A stretch of DNA of 13,489 bases from Thermoanaerobaculia bacterium (GCA_023700825.1 JAMPYE010000061.1:1-13489), one strand, 5' to 3'; positions 6,553 through 12,769 are shown, counted from the stretch's first letter. Program-made: numbers and translations. Notes: generated from the letters alone by a model not told the origin.

Positions 6553-7542
6553 CTATCGCCCTGCACACAGCCTGAACACCGTCTCCGCGAGCGCGTCCGA
6601 GTCGTGCCGGAGATAGTTCCCTTCGGAGATGATGTCGCCGAAGAACGGGCGCACACCGAGAGCTTCGACAGCGTGAGGGTCGCAGACGACCGGGAACTGG
6701 TGCTGCGCCGCGTACGCCTCGAGGGTGCGCTCGGAGGGGCGGCTGTCGTTGACGATCATCGTGTCGACGACGGGGCCCGCGTGGTCGAGGATCGTCCCGA
6801 GATGCTCCTCGGCGCTCAAGCCGTCGGTCTCGCCCGGCTGGGTCATGACGTTGCAGATGTAGACGCGCATCGCGCGCGACGCGTGGAGCTCGTCGGCGAT
6901 TCCGCGGATGAGCAGGTTCGGGAGGATCGAGGTGTAGACCGAGCCCGGTCCGATGAGAATCAGGTCGGCGGCGCGAATCGCTTCGATCGCCTGCGGGATC
7001 GGCTCCGCTTCAGCCGGGTCGACGTGGAGGCGGGTGATGCGCGCGTGCTCGGGCCGCGGTCGCAGCGGCAGGGTCGGGTCGCCGCTGATCGCGAGCTCGC
7101 CGACGAGCTCCGTGCCGTCGGCGCAGGTGGCGCGGACGCGGACGTCCGCCAGTGTCGAAGGGAAGATCGAGCCGTTCACGCGAAGCACCTCGGACACGGC
7201 GAGTATCGCCTTGTCGAACCCCCCCGTGATCTGGGTCAGGGCCGCGAGCGCGAGGTTGCCGAACGAGTGCCCCTGGACGGCTCCCGACTCGAAGCGATAG
7301 GCGAAGAGCTGCGAGAGTAGTTTCTCTTCCTGCGCGAGCGCGATGATGCAGTTGCGGATGTCGCCCGGCGGCAACATGCCGAGCTCCTTGCGGAGGATGC
7401 CGGAGCTGCCACCCTCGTCGGTGACGGTGACGATGGCGCTGAGCGACCCGATCGACGGCGCGGAGCTGGCGCCGACGTGCTTCTTGAGGCCGCGCAGGAG
7501 TGTGGAGAGCCCGGTACCCCCGCCGATGGCGACGACGTTCAT
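6553..7542 (-). CDS. yvcK: YvcK/GlmR family UDP-GlcNAc-binding protein
   Basis: The product (329 aa, normal length) belongs to the YvcK/CofD-like family. Members bind UDP-GlcNAc. In Bacillus subtilis (GlmR) the protein controls carbon flow into cell-wall precursors through GlmS, and in other bacteria it is linked to cell shape and polar wall growth. The sequence shows the N-terminal GGGTGLSTLLRGLK (7-20), TDEGGSSG (41-48), LPPGDIRNC (57-65), GHSFGNL (91-97) and a central GPGSVYTSILPNLL segment, all typical of the family. The ATG at 7542 precedes the glycine-rich loop directly. It starts 13 nt after the mglA stop, so cotranscription with mglB-mglA is likely. Its stop codon TAG abuts the right arm of repeat element D. 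Confidence 0.93.
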   Translation of the reverse strand: MNVVAIGGGTGLSTLLRGLKKHVGASSAPSIGSLSAIVTVTDEGGSSGILRKELGMLPPGDIRNCIIALAQEEKLLSQLFAYRFESGAVQGHSFGNLALAALTQITGGFDKAILAVSEVLRVNGSIFPSTLADVRVRATCADGTELVGELAISGDPTLPLRPRPEHARITRLHVDPAEAEPIPQAIEAIRAADLILIGPGSVYTSILPNLLIRGIADELHASRAMRVYICNVMTQPGETDGLSAEEHLGTILDHAGPVVDTMIVNDSRPSERTLEAYAAQHQFPVVCDPHAVEALGVRPFFGDIISEGNYLRHDSDALAETVFRLCAGR

Positions 7543-7555
7543 GGAGGAGAGAGGG

Positions 7556-8140
7556 TTACTTCTTCTTCAGCTCGGTGAGAACGAGCTTGGCGACGGCCTT
7601 GAGCGTGTCGAAGACGCCGGTGCCGTTCATGGCGACGGCCTCGAACGTCGGCTCGCCCTTGTAGTTGAGCTGCCGGTACATCTCCTCGACCGGCAGCGCC
7701 GTCGGCAGGTCGCGCTTGTTGAACTGGAGGACGTACGGGATGTTGTTCAGGTCGTAGCCCTGTTCCTTGAGGTTCTTCTCGAGATTCTGGAGCGACTCGA
7801 TGTTCGAATCCATCCGAGCCTCCTGCGAATCGGCGACGTAGACGACGCCGTCGACGCCCTTGAGGATCAGCTTGCGCGAGGCGTCGTAGAAGACCTGCCC
7901 GGGAACGGTGTAGAGGTGGAATCGGGTCTTGAACCCCTTGACGGTGCCGAGGTCGAGCGGGAGGAAGTCGAAAAACAGGGTGCGGTCCGTCTCCGTCGCG
8001 AGGGAGATCAGCTTCCCCTTCGCCTGCGGATTCGTCTTGTCGTAGATCCACTGCAGATTCGTCGTCTTCCCGCACAGGCCGGGCCCGTAGAAGACGATCT
8101 TGCAGTTGATCTCGCGTGCCGCGTAGTTGATGAAAGTCAC
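7556..8140 (-). CDS. mglA: MglA-type small Ras-like GTPase, cell polarity switch
   Basis: The product (194 aa) is a cytosolic Ras-like GTPase that in Myxococcus xanthus marks the leading pole and drives gliding and type IV pilus motility. The P-loop GPGLCGKTT is at 19-27, TVPGQ at 78-82 replaces the usual DxxGQ as in MglA, and NKRD at 141-144 gives guanine specificity. R53 in TETDR and Q82 fall at the positions known in MglA as the intrinsic arginine finger and catalytic glutamine. The VFYDASRKLILKGVDGVV segment and the LTELKKK end are very close to the M. xanthus protein as I recall it. It lies 67 nt downstream of its probable GAP, mglB, in the M. xanthus order. No ribosome-binding site is obvious. 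The presence of MglA alone does not prove gliding, since many non-motile lineages also carry it. Confidence 0.95.
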   Translation of the reverse strand: MTFINYAAREINCKIVFYGPGLCGKTTNLQWIYDKTNPQAKGKLISLATETDRTLFFDFLPLDLGTVKGFKTRFHLYTVPGQVFYDASRKLILKGVDGVVYVADSQEARMDSNIESLQNLEKNLKEQGYDLNNIPYVLQFNKRDLPTALPVEEMYRQLNYKGEPTFEAVAMNGTGVFDTLKAVAKLVLTELKKK

Positions 8141-8190
8141 TGTTCGAAGTCGCCGCTACCGATGGATTGCCTTGTCCAGAGTGTCGATTC

Positions 8191-8206
8191 CGCCCGTCTC
8201 CGGGCG
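8191..8206 (-). promoter_or_regulatory. GAGA-tetraloop hairpin directly after the mglB stop codon
   Basis: On the minus strand CGCCCG, a GAGA loop and CGGGCG form a 6-bp GC-only stem one nucleotide beyond the mglB stop, within the 67-nt mglB-mglA gap. GAGA is a GNRA-type tetraloop. With no T-run following, it is more likely to protect mRNA or partially attenuate than to terminate, and could set the ratio of MglB to MglA. The role is inferred from position only. Confidence 0.45.
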
Positions 8207-8207
8207 C

Positions 8208-8699
8208 CTACTCGCTGAAGAGGCTGTCGATGTCCTCGTCGGTGATCTCGGCGAAGGGAGACTCGAACCGCCCTTCCCTGCTCTGCTCGGCGGCCGCCTT
8301 CGTGACGATCACCTCGAACGTCTTTTCGAGTTCCTGGGACGCCTTCTTCACGCGCAGCCGGACCAGGCCGAGCGACGAGCGTTCGTCGAAGATCACCACC
8401 AGAATGACGCGCTGGGCGACGAGGGAGATGTGGATGTTGTCGCGTTCCCCCTCGTGGAAGAGGATCGAGAACTCCTTCTCGCCGATGAGCTTGGCCAGGC
8501 CGTCTGTCGCGGCGACGTTTCCCGCGGTGAGCGAGGCAAGCGAGGTCGCATCGACCCCCTGCATGTCGCCGTGCGCGGCGATCTGCTGCCCGTTCTTGTC
8601 GACGAGAAATACGATTTTGGAGTTGGAGTCGCTCTGCAGCCGAGCAAGGATTTCCTTGATCTGCTCGTACTCCTCCTCATACATCACTAGATCGGCCAT
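8208..8699 (-). CDS. mglB: MglB-type Roadblock/LC7 protein, GAP of MglA
   Basis: The product (163 aa) is a Roadblock/LC7-fold protein expected to act as a homodimer that stimulates GTP hydrolysis by MglA at the lagging pole. Recognisable segments are LVMYEEEYEQIKEI (4-17), KIVFLVDKNGQQIA (28-41), ATSLASLTAGNVAA (51-64), SSLGLVRLRVKKAS (108-121) and a C-terminal tail SPFAEITDEDIDSLFSE (147-163). The same tail occurs in M. xanthus MglB as I recall it, where the C-terminal helix contacts MglA. Length is close to that of M. xanthus MglB. The ATG at 8699 gives the family N-terminus, and the ribosome-binding site is weak. It is the first gene of a probable mglB-mglA-yvcK operon. Confidence 0.94.
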   Translation of the reverse strand: MADLVMYEEEYEQIKEILARLQSDSNSKIVFLVDKNGQQIAAHGDMQGVDATSLASLTAGNVAATDGLAKLIGEKEFSILFHEGERDNIHISLVAQRVILVVIFDERSSLGLVRLRVKKASQELEKTFEVIVTKAAAEQSREGRFESPFAEITDEDIDSLFSE

Positions 8700-8734
8700 T
8701 CACTCACACCATACCCGACGATTTAAGGAGCTAA

Positions 8735-8743
8735 TGTATAGCA
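8735..8743 (-). promoter_or_regulatory. Extended -10 promoter of the mglB-mglA-yvcK operon
   Basis: On the minus strand TGC followed by TATACA reads as an extended -10 element, about 35 nt upstream of the mglB ATG in the 95-nt recR-mglB gap. TATACA matches TATAAT at four of six positions (T, A, T and A at positions 1-4) and carries the TGn extension. No convincing -35 hexamer is present, as is usual for extended -10 promoters. The predicted leader is about 28 nt. It would let mglB be transcribed independently of recR. Confidence 0.5.
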
Positions 8744-8794
8744 CATCGGCGCACCGAATCCTAAGACCCCGTAAGGTTTGCGCCACTCTCACGG

Positions 8795-9388
8795 TCAGAT
8801 CTCGCGCCGGCCCTCGAGCGCCTTCGACATCGTGACCTGATCGGCGTATTCGAGATCGCCGCCGACCGGAAGTCCGAAGGCGAGACGGGTCACCCGCACG
8901 TCGAACGGGCGGAGTTGCTGGGCCACCCAGAGCGCCGTCGCCTCTCCTTCGACGTTGGGATTCGTCGCGAGGATGACCTCGCGGATCGTCCCTTCCTTCA
9001 CGCGTCGCACCACCCCTCCGACGTCGATGTCGTCCGGGCCGATCCCCTTGAGCGGAGAGAGCGAACCGAGAAGCACGTGGTAGAGCCCGCGGAAATCTCT
9101 CGTCGCCTCGACCGTCGGGATGTTGAACGCTTCCTCGACGACGCAGAGCAGCGCGGGATCGCGCCGCGCGTCGGAGCAGATCGAGCACGGCTCGACGTCG
9201 GTCATGTTGTTGCAGACGCCGCAGCGCCGGATCTTCTCCTTCACCTCGAGAATCGCGTGCGCCAGGGCCTCGGCTTCCGCGGCCGGCCGCTTGAGCAGGT
9301 GGTAGGCCAGGCGCGAGGCGGACTTCGCCCCGATCCCCGGCAGCCGGGAGAGCTCGTTGATCAGGTTCGCGAGAGGAGGCGCGGTCAT
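8795..9388 (-). CDS. recR: Recombination mediator RecR
   Basis: The product (197 aa, normal length) works with RecO, and in some species RecF, to load RecA onto SSB-coated single-stranded DNA in gap repair. A helix-hairpin-helix DNA-binding motif covers LSRLPGIGAKSASRLAYHLL (13-32). A C4 zinc finger is formed by C56, C59, C68 and C71. The Toprim domain follows with VVEE (83-86), YHVLLGSLSPLKGIGPDDI (103-121) and ATNPNVEGEAT (141-151). The C-terminal LAFGLPVGGDLEYAD segment (169-183) carries the Walker-B-like motif of RecR. The start ATG at 9388 has only a weak GAAG upstream. The gene follows ybaB after a 125-nt gap filled by repeat element E, the conserved dnaX-ybaB-recR order. Confidence 0.97.
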   Translation of the reverse strand: MTAPPLANLINELSRLPGIGAKSASRLAYHLLKRPAAEAEALAHAILEVKEKIRRCGVCNNMTDVEPCSICSDARRDPALLCVVEEAFNIPTVEATRDFRGLYHVLLGSLSPLKGIGPDDIDVGGVVRRVKEGTIREVILATNPNVEGEATALWVAQQLRPFDVRVTRLAFGLPVGGDLEYADQVTMSKALEGRREI

Positions 9389-9395
9389 CTTCGAT

Positions 9396-9511
9396 GAATT
9401 GAGAATTGAAAATTGAGCGATTAAAACAAAAACGATATGTGGGCTCGTTATTGGTGCCGTTAAATTAGTTCGTAAATTGAGGATTGATTTTCATCTCCCA
9501 ATTCTCAATTC
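9396..9511. repeat. Heptamer inverted-repeat element E between ybaB and recR
   Basis: The left arm (9396-9423) has GAATTGA, GAATTGA and AAATTGA units and starts 7 nt upstream of the recR ATG. The right arm (9491-9511) carries CCAATTC and TCAATTC units and ends 2 nt before the ybaB stop. The arms share a perfect 13-nt inverted match of GAATTGAGAATTG. The spacer (about 9424-9490) is markedly AT-rich against the surrounding DNA. The element fills nearly the whole gap, so any recR promoter or leader lies within it. Confidence 0.82.
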
Positions 9512-9513
9512 CT

Positions 9514-9813
9514 CTAGAACAGCCCAGGGATTTTCATCCCGCCCGTCATGCCGCCCATCGACGAGGACATCGCCTCGTCGACCTTGCGGCTCGCCTCGTT
9601 GACGGCGGCGAGGATCAGGTCTTGCAGCATCTCGACGTCGTTCGGGTCGACTGCTTCCTTGTCGATCGTGATCGAGATCAGCTCCTTCGAGCCGCCCATC
9701 TCGGCTTTCACCATGCCGCCGCCCGCAGTGCCTTCGACGCGCAGTTCGGCCATCTCGCGCTGCATCTTCTCCTGCATCTGCTGGACCTGCTTCATCATCT
9801 GCTTGATGTTCAT
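9514..9813 (-). CDS. ybaB: YbaB/EbfC family nucleoid-associated DNA-binding protein
   Basis: The product (99 aa, typical length) is a small dimeric nucleoid-associated protein. Family members bind DNA as tweezer-shaped dimers, and their position beside dnaX and recR hints at a role in replication or repair. The N-terminal amphipathic helix is rich in M, Q and K (residues 1-24), followed by the conserved LRVEGTAGGGMVKAEMGGSK region (24-43), ITIDKEAVDPNDVEMLQDLI (48-67) and NEASRKVDEAM (72-82). The tail is short and rich in glycine and methionine. The ATG overlaps the dnaX stop by 4 nt (ATGA), and AAGGAG lies 5 nt upstream inside dnaX, so translational coupling is likely. This is the strongest ribosome-binding site among the genes here. 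Confidence 0.95.
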   Translation of the reverse strand: MNIKQMMKQVQQMQEKMQREMAELRVEGTAGGGMVKAEMGGSKELISITIDKEAVDPNDVEMLQDLILAAVNEASRKVDEAMSSSMGGMTGGMKIPGLF

Positions 9814-11426
9814 GAAGGCTCCTTCGTTCTCTTCTTCGGGCGGACCACTTCGCCGCCCAGGTGCTTGGCGAATGCCTGAATCGTCGGGTTCTCGATCTGC
9901 ACGGGCGCCGCTTTCGACGGCGCTCCGGCCGCCGCAGGCGCAGCCTTCGTCAGCGGGTGCACCGACATCTTCCGTCCGAAGACTTCCGTGGCGATCGTCT
10001 CGAGGGGAGCGAGGTTGCCCGCTTCCGCGAGGTACTCGGAGGCGAAGGCCTCGTCGGGGCCGAACTCGAAGATCAGCGCGTCTCCCTCGACGGCGCTGCG
10101 CCTGGCCTGGCGGAGATAGCTCGCGGCGACGCGGCGGTGCGACTCGACGCGCGAGACGAAGCGATCGATGGAGCCGCCGGGAGCTTCGCCGGTTCCCGCC
10201 TCGTCGACGGCCGGCGTTGCGGCGCGAGACTCGGCGCTCGCCTTGCGGGCGACGGGAGCGACGGGTCGCGGCTGAGCCGGCGCGGCGGCGCGCGGAGCGG
10301 TCGTCCCGCCCGAAGCGAGTGCGTCCTCGACGGCAAGAAGGCGCGGGAACGCGGAGGCCTTGAGCAGCGCGATCTCGACCGCGAGACGCTGCGACTCGCT
10401 GCGCACGACGATTTCCTCGTCGCGGAGCAGGACGTTGATCACGCGGAGCAGGTCGTTCTGCGAGAAGCTGGGCCGCAGCTCCTCGAGCGACACGAGCTCG
10501 TCCGGATCGGCCTTCAGGATCGAAGGGTCGGCGCCGGCGACGAGCAGCATCAGGTTCCGGAGGTACGCGAGGAGGTCGCGGTAGAGAAGCTTGAAGTCGC
10601 GCCCGCTCGCGGACGCCTCCTCGACGAGGGAGAGCACGCGCGGCGAATCGCCGGCCGCGATCGACGCGACGAGCTGCGAGAAGAGGCGGCTGTCGGCGAG
10701 CCCGAGGATCGAGCCGACGTCGGCGAGCGTGAGCGACTCGGGGCTGAAGGCGATGACCTGGTCGAGGAGCGAGAGAGAGTCGCGCACGCTTCCCTCGCCC
10801 CTGCGGGCGATCATCGCGAGAGCGTCCCGGTCCGCCCCGATTCCCTCGGCGGCGCAGATCTCCTCGAGCCGCGTGGCGATCTCGTCGAGCGTGATCTTGC
10901 GGAGCACGAGTTGCTGCACGCGCGAGAGGATCGTCGCCGGGATCTTGTGCATCTCCGTCGTCGCCATCATGAAGATGACGTGCGGCGGCGGCTCCTCGAT
11001 CTGCTTGAGCAGCGCGTTCCACGCCTGGCCCGAGAGCGAGTGGACCTCGTCGATGATGAAGACGCGGCGGCGGTCGCGGGCCGGCTGGAACTGCATGAGC
11101 TCGCGCAGGTCGCGGACGTCCTCGGCTTTCGAGTAGGTCGCGGCGTCGATCTCACGGACGTCGAGATCGATCCCCTCGGTGATCTCGCGGCAGATCGTGC
11201 ATTCGTTGCACGGCTCCTTCGCGGGGCCATTCGCGCAATTCAGCGCCTTGGCGAAGATCCGGGCGGTCGTCGTCTTGCCGACGCCGCGCACGCCGCAGAA
11301 GAGGTAGGCGTGATGGATGCGGTTCTGCTCGATCGCGTTCTGCAGCGTCCGCACGACGGCCTGCTGGCCGATGATGTCGCGGAACGCCTGCGGGCGCCAT
11401 TTGCGCGCTAGAGCCTGGTAAGCCAT
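9810..11426 (-). CDS. dnaX: DNA polymerase III gamma/tau subunit
   Basis: The product (538 aa) is the AAA+ clamp-loader subunit that loads the beta clamp and, as tau, holds the polymerase core in the replisome. Walker A GVRGVGKT is at 45-52, a zinc module has C64, C73, C76 and C79, and Walker B DEVH is at 126-129. Sensor I lies in FMMATTEMHKIPATILSR (152-169). The last residue of that stretch matches the family SRC motif, but the Cys after it is Val here. Domain III follows to about 365. Then comes an Ala/Pro/Arg-rich linker (about 370-430) and a C-terminal domain. I see no A-rich slippery heptamer that would make a shorter gamma form by frameshifting. The start ATG at 11426 gives the typical MAYQALARKWRP N-terminus without a visible ribosome-binding site. 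It is followed by ybaB with a 4-nt overlap. Confidence 0.96.
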   Translation of the reverse strand: MAYQALARKWRPQAFRDIIGQQAVVRTLQNAIEQNRIHHAYLFCGVRGVGKTTTARIFAKALNCANGPAKEPCNECTICREITEGIDLDVREIDAATYSKAEDVRDLRELMQFQPARDRRRVFIIDEVHSLSGQAWNALLKQIEEPPPHVIFMMATTEMHKIPATILSRVQQLVLRKITLDEIATRLEEICAAEGIGADRDALAMIARRGEGSVRDSLSLLDQVIAFSPESLTLADVGSILGLADSRLFSQLVASIAAGDSPRVLSLVEEASASGRDFKLLYRDLLAYLRNLMLLVAGADPSILKADPDELVSLEELRPSFSQNDLLRVINVLLRDEEIVVRSESQRLAVEIALLKASAFPRLLAVEDALASGGTTAPRAAAPAQPRPVAPVARKASAESRAATPAVDEAGTGEAPGGSIDRFVSRVESHRRVAASYLRQARRSAVEGDALIFEFGPDEAFASEYLAEAGNLAPLETIATEVFGRKMSVHPLTKAAPAAAGAPSKAAPVQIENPTIQAFAKHLGGEVVRPKKRTKEPS

Positions 11427-11451
11427 CAGAGAGTTGCGGACCGAGAAGCGC

Positions 11452-11548
11452 GAATTGAGAATTGAGAATTGACGATTGAGAGATCAGGTAGTGACGCAGT
11501 GGTGGCGGCGATGTTCATCTCTCAATTCTCAATTCTTCATTCTCAATT
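11452..11548. repeat. Heptamer inverted-repeat element F between ffs and dnaX
   Basis: The left arm (11452-11486) has three GAATTGA units, then CGATTGA and GAGATCA. The right arm (11514-11548) has TTCATCT, CTCAATT units and CTTCATT. The spacer is 27 nt. The element sits between the dnaX start and the 3' end of the SRP RNA and would form the 5' leader of dnaX if transcription starts upstream of it. The unit is the same as in element E. Confidence 0.83.
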
Positions 11549-11571
11549 CCGAGCGGCTCGGCCGCTCGGAA
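11547..11571 (-). terminator. Strong hairpin directly after the SRP RNA, likely its terminator
   Basis: TTCCGAGCGGC pairs perfectly with GCCGCTCGGAA around a 3-nt loop, an 11-bp GC-rich stem that starts at the nucleotide after the SRP RNA 3' end. Position and strength suggest transcript termination or 3'-end formation for ffs. A T-run is missing, so efficiency as an intrinsic terminator is uncertain. Its outer base pairs overlap the end of repeat element F. Confidence 0.45.
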
Positions 11572-11671
11572 GAGCCCAGGTTTGCTGCGGCACACGGGGA
11601 CGCTGCCTTATCGCTGCTTCCTTCCGGACCTGACGAGGTTCGACGGCTTCCGCTGCACAGGACCCGGGCTC
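11572..11671 (-). ncRNA. ffs: Signal recognition particle RNA, small (4.5S) bacterial type
   Basis: This is about 100 nt of RNA that binds Ffh and targets membrane and secreted proteins to the translocon. On the minus strand it contains the near-invariant apical domain GTCAGGTCCGGAAGGAAGCA (within 11613-11634) with its GGAA tetraloop. Its ends pair as GAGCCCGGGT with ACCTGGGCTC, which sets the boundaries. There is no Alu domain, so it is the short type. Its place upstream of dnaX-ybaB-recR and beside a tRNA-Ser resembles the arrangement known in Firmicutes. Confidence 0.95.
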
Positions 11672-11694
11672 ATCCCAGCGGACGAGACCGAACC

Positions 11695-11715
11695 GAATTG
11701 AGAATGATGAATTGA
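11695..11715. repeat. Short heptamer array upstream of ffs
   Basis: Three heptamers (GAATTGA, GAATGAT, GAATTGA) lie in phase between tRNA-Ser(GGA) and the SRP RNA. No clear pyrimidine-rich partner arm is seen, so this looks like a degenerate or single-arm copy of the element E/F/G type. Being just upstream of ffs on the minus strand, it lies where an ffs promoter would be expected; I see no convincing promoter hexamers there. Confidence 0.6.
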
Positions 11716-11765
11716 GCGACGGGAATCGGCAACTGCAGCGATGGCCCATCTCTCGTTTCGGCTTA

Positions 11766-11855
11766 TGGCGGAGAGAGTGGGATTCGAACCCACGGTACGT
11801 TTTACCGTACACACGCTTTCCAAGCGTGCTCCTTAAGCCACTCGGACATCTCTCC
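11766..11855 (-). tRNA. tRNA-Ser(GGA)
   Basis: This is a 90-nt class II tRNA. The acceptor stem GGAGAGA pairs with TCTCTCC, the discriminator is G and CCA is encoded (11766-11768). The anticodon stem CACGC/GCGTG holds the loop TTGGAAA, giving anticodon GGA, which reads UCC and UCU. The long variable arm, formed around GTACGGT and ACGTACC, is as expected for serine. The T-loop GTTCGAATC is present. Confidence 0.97.
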
Positions 11856-11870
11856 GTAAGACGAAAACCA

Positions 11871-11978
11871 AAATTGAGAATGAAGAATGTCGCATGCGGA
11901 ATGAAGACGTGCGGGCCCCAGGGCTCGCTCCCGCTTCTGAATCCCTCATTCTCCATTCTGCATTCTGCATTCTTCATT
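11871..11978. repeat. Heptamer inverted-repeat element G between the two tRNA-Ser genes
   Basis: The left arm (11871-11905) has AAATTGA and GAATGAA units with two diverged units in the middle. The right arm (11944-11978) has CCTCATT, CTGCATT and CTTCATT units. The spacer is 38 nt and GC-rich. The element fills much of the gap between tRNA-Ser(CGA) and tRNA-Ser(GGA); the remaining sequence (11979-12051) shows no other feature. Confidence 0.8.
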
Positions 11979-12051
11979 TCGTTTTCTGTGATCGGCACGG
12001 AAAACGAGACATCGAGCAACGAATGAAGCGAAGCCCGGATCCTTCGTCTTC

Positions 12052-12141
<90 letters not shown>

Positions 12142-12178
12142 GCACCAAAAAGACGCTAGGGGGATGGTCGGATCCGAA

Positions 12179-12631
12179 TCAGCGCGCCCGCAGGCGCCGG
12201 AAGAACTGTTGCAGGAGCTCGGCCGCTTCGGCGGCCATGAACTCCGGAATCAGCTCGACCCGGTGGTTCAGCCTCGGGTCCTGCACGAGATTTCCGAGCG
12301 AGCCGCAGAAACCGGCTTTCGGGTCGAGCGCGCCGAAGACGACGCGGTCGATTCTCGCGTTGACGATCGCGCCGGCGCACATCGCGCAGGGCTCGAGCGT
12401 AACGACCATGGTGGTGCCGACGAGCCGCCAGTCGCCGATCGTCTCGGCGGCCTCGCGGATCGCGTAGATCTCCGCGTGCCCGAGCGGGTCGCCTGCCTGG
12501 CGGGCGTTACGGCCGCGGCCGATGACCGCGCCCGATTCGTCCGCAACCACCGCGCCGATGGGGACTTCGCCCGCCGCCGCGGCTTCCGCCGCGAGTGCGA
12601 GCGCCTCTGTCATCAGCGCTGTCGGATCCAT
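12179..12631 (-). CDS. tadA: tRNA(adenine34) deaminase TadA
   Basis: The product (150 aa) deaminates the wobble adenosine A34 of tRNA-Arg(ACG) to inosine, letting one tRNA read CGU, CGC and CGA. It shows the cytidine-deaminase-fold zinc site: H52-A-E54, where E54 is the proton shuttle, and P81-C82-A-M-C85 with two zinc cysteines. GRGRN (38-42) and DPKAGFCGSL in the C-terminal half are typical of TadA. The ATG at 12631 is followed at once by the first helix; an alternative ATG at codon 7 is possible. The Shine-Dalgarno signal is weak (CAGG). The gene for its substrate, tRNA-Arg(ACG), lies 61 nt upstream on the same strand. Confidence 0.96.
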   Translation of the reverse strand: MDPTALMTEALALAAEAAAAGEVPIGAVVADESGAVIGRGRNARQAGDPLGHAEIYAIREAAETIGDWRLVGTTMVVTLEPCAMCAGAIVNARIDRVVFGALDPKAGFCGSLGNLVQDPRLNHRVELIPEFMAAEAAELLQQFFRRLRAR

Positions 12632-12650
12632 CGCCTGTCAATGACCGATA

Positions 12651-12672
12651 CGGCGGGCTGTTTCGCCCGCCG
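12651..12672 (-). promoter_or_regulatory. Hairpin between tRNA-Arg and tadA
   Basis: CGGCGGGC pairs perfectly with GCCCGCCG around a 6-nt loop (GAAACA on the minus strand), ending 19 nt before the tadA ATG. It lacks a downstream T-run. It could be a processing or stability hairpin separating the tRNA from the tadA message, or it could limit read-through. The role is inferred from position alone. Confidence 0.45.
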
Positions 12673-12692
12673 CCCTTTGAAAGAAAGACGTT

Positions 12693-12769
12693 TGGTGCAC
12701 CCAGGAGGACTCGAACCTCCAACCTTCTGATCCGTAGTCAGATGCTCTATCCAATTGAGCTATGGGTGC
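12693..12769 (-). tRNA. tRNA-Arg(ACG)
   Basis: This is a 77-nt tRNA with encoded CCA (12693-12695) and discriminator A. The acceptor stem GCACCCA pairs with TGGGTGC. The anticodon stem-loop TCTGA-CTACGGA-TCAGA gives anticodon ACG, whose A34 is the normal bacterial TadA target. The T arm GGAGG-TTCGAGT-CCTCC and a standard D arm are present. It lies directly upstream of tadA on the same strand. Confidence 0.97.

Noticed and set aside
9514..11022. 502-aa minus-strand frame ending with the YbaB sequence
   Set aside because: Only the last 99 codons are YbaB. The rest is an out-of-frame reading of dnaX, very rich in arginine; the ATGA overlap and ribosome-binding site place the true start at 9813.
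9861..11411. Long plus-strand open frame (516 aa) opposite dnaX
   Set aside because: It mirrors dnaX in an antisense frame, and composition is typical of GC-rich shadow frames.
9810..11426. Programmed frameshift in dnaX producing gamma
   Set aside because: No run of A or AAAAAAG-type slippery sequence was found in the coding strand.
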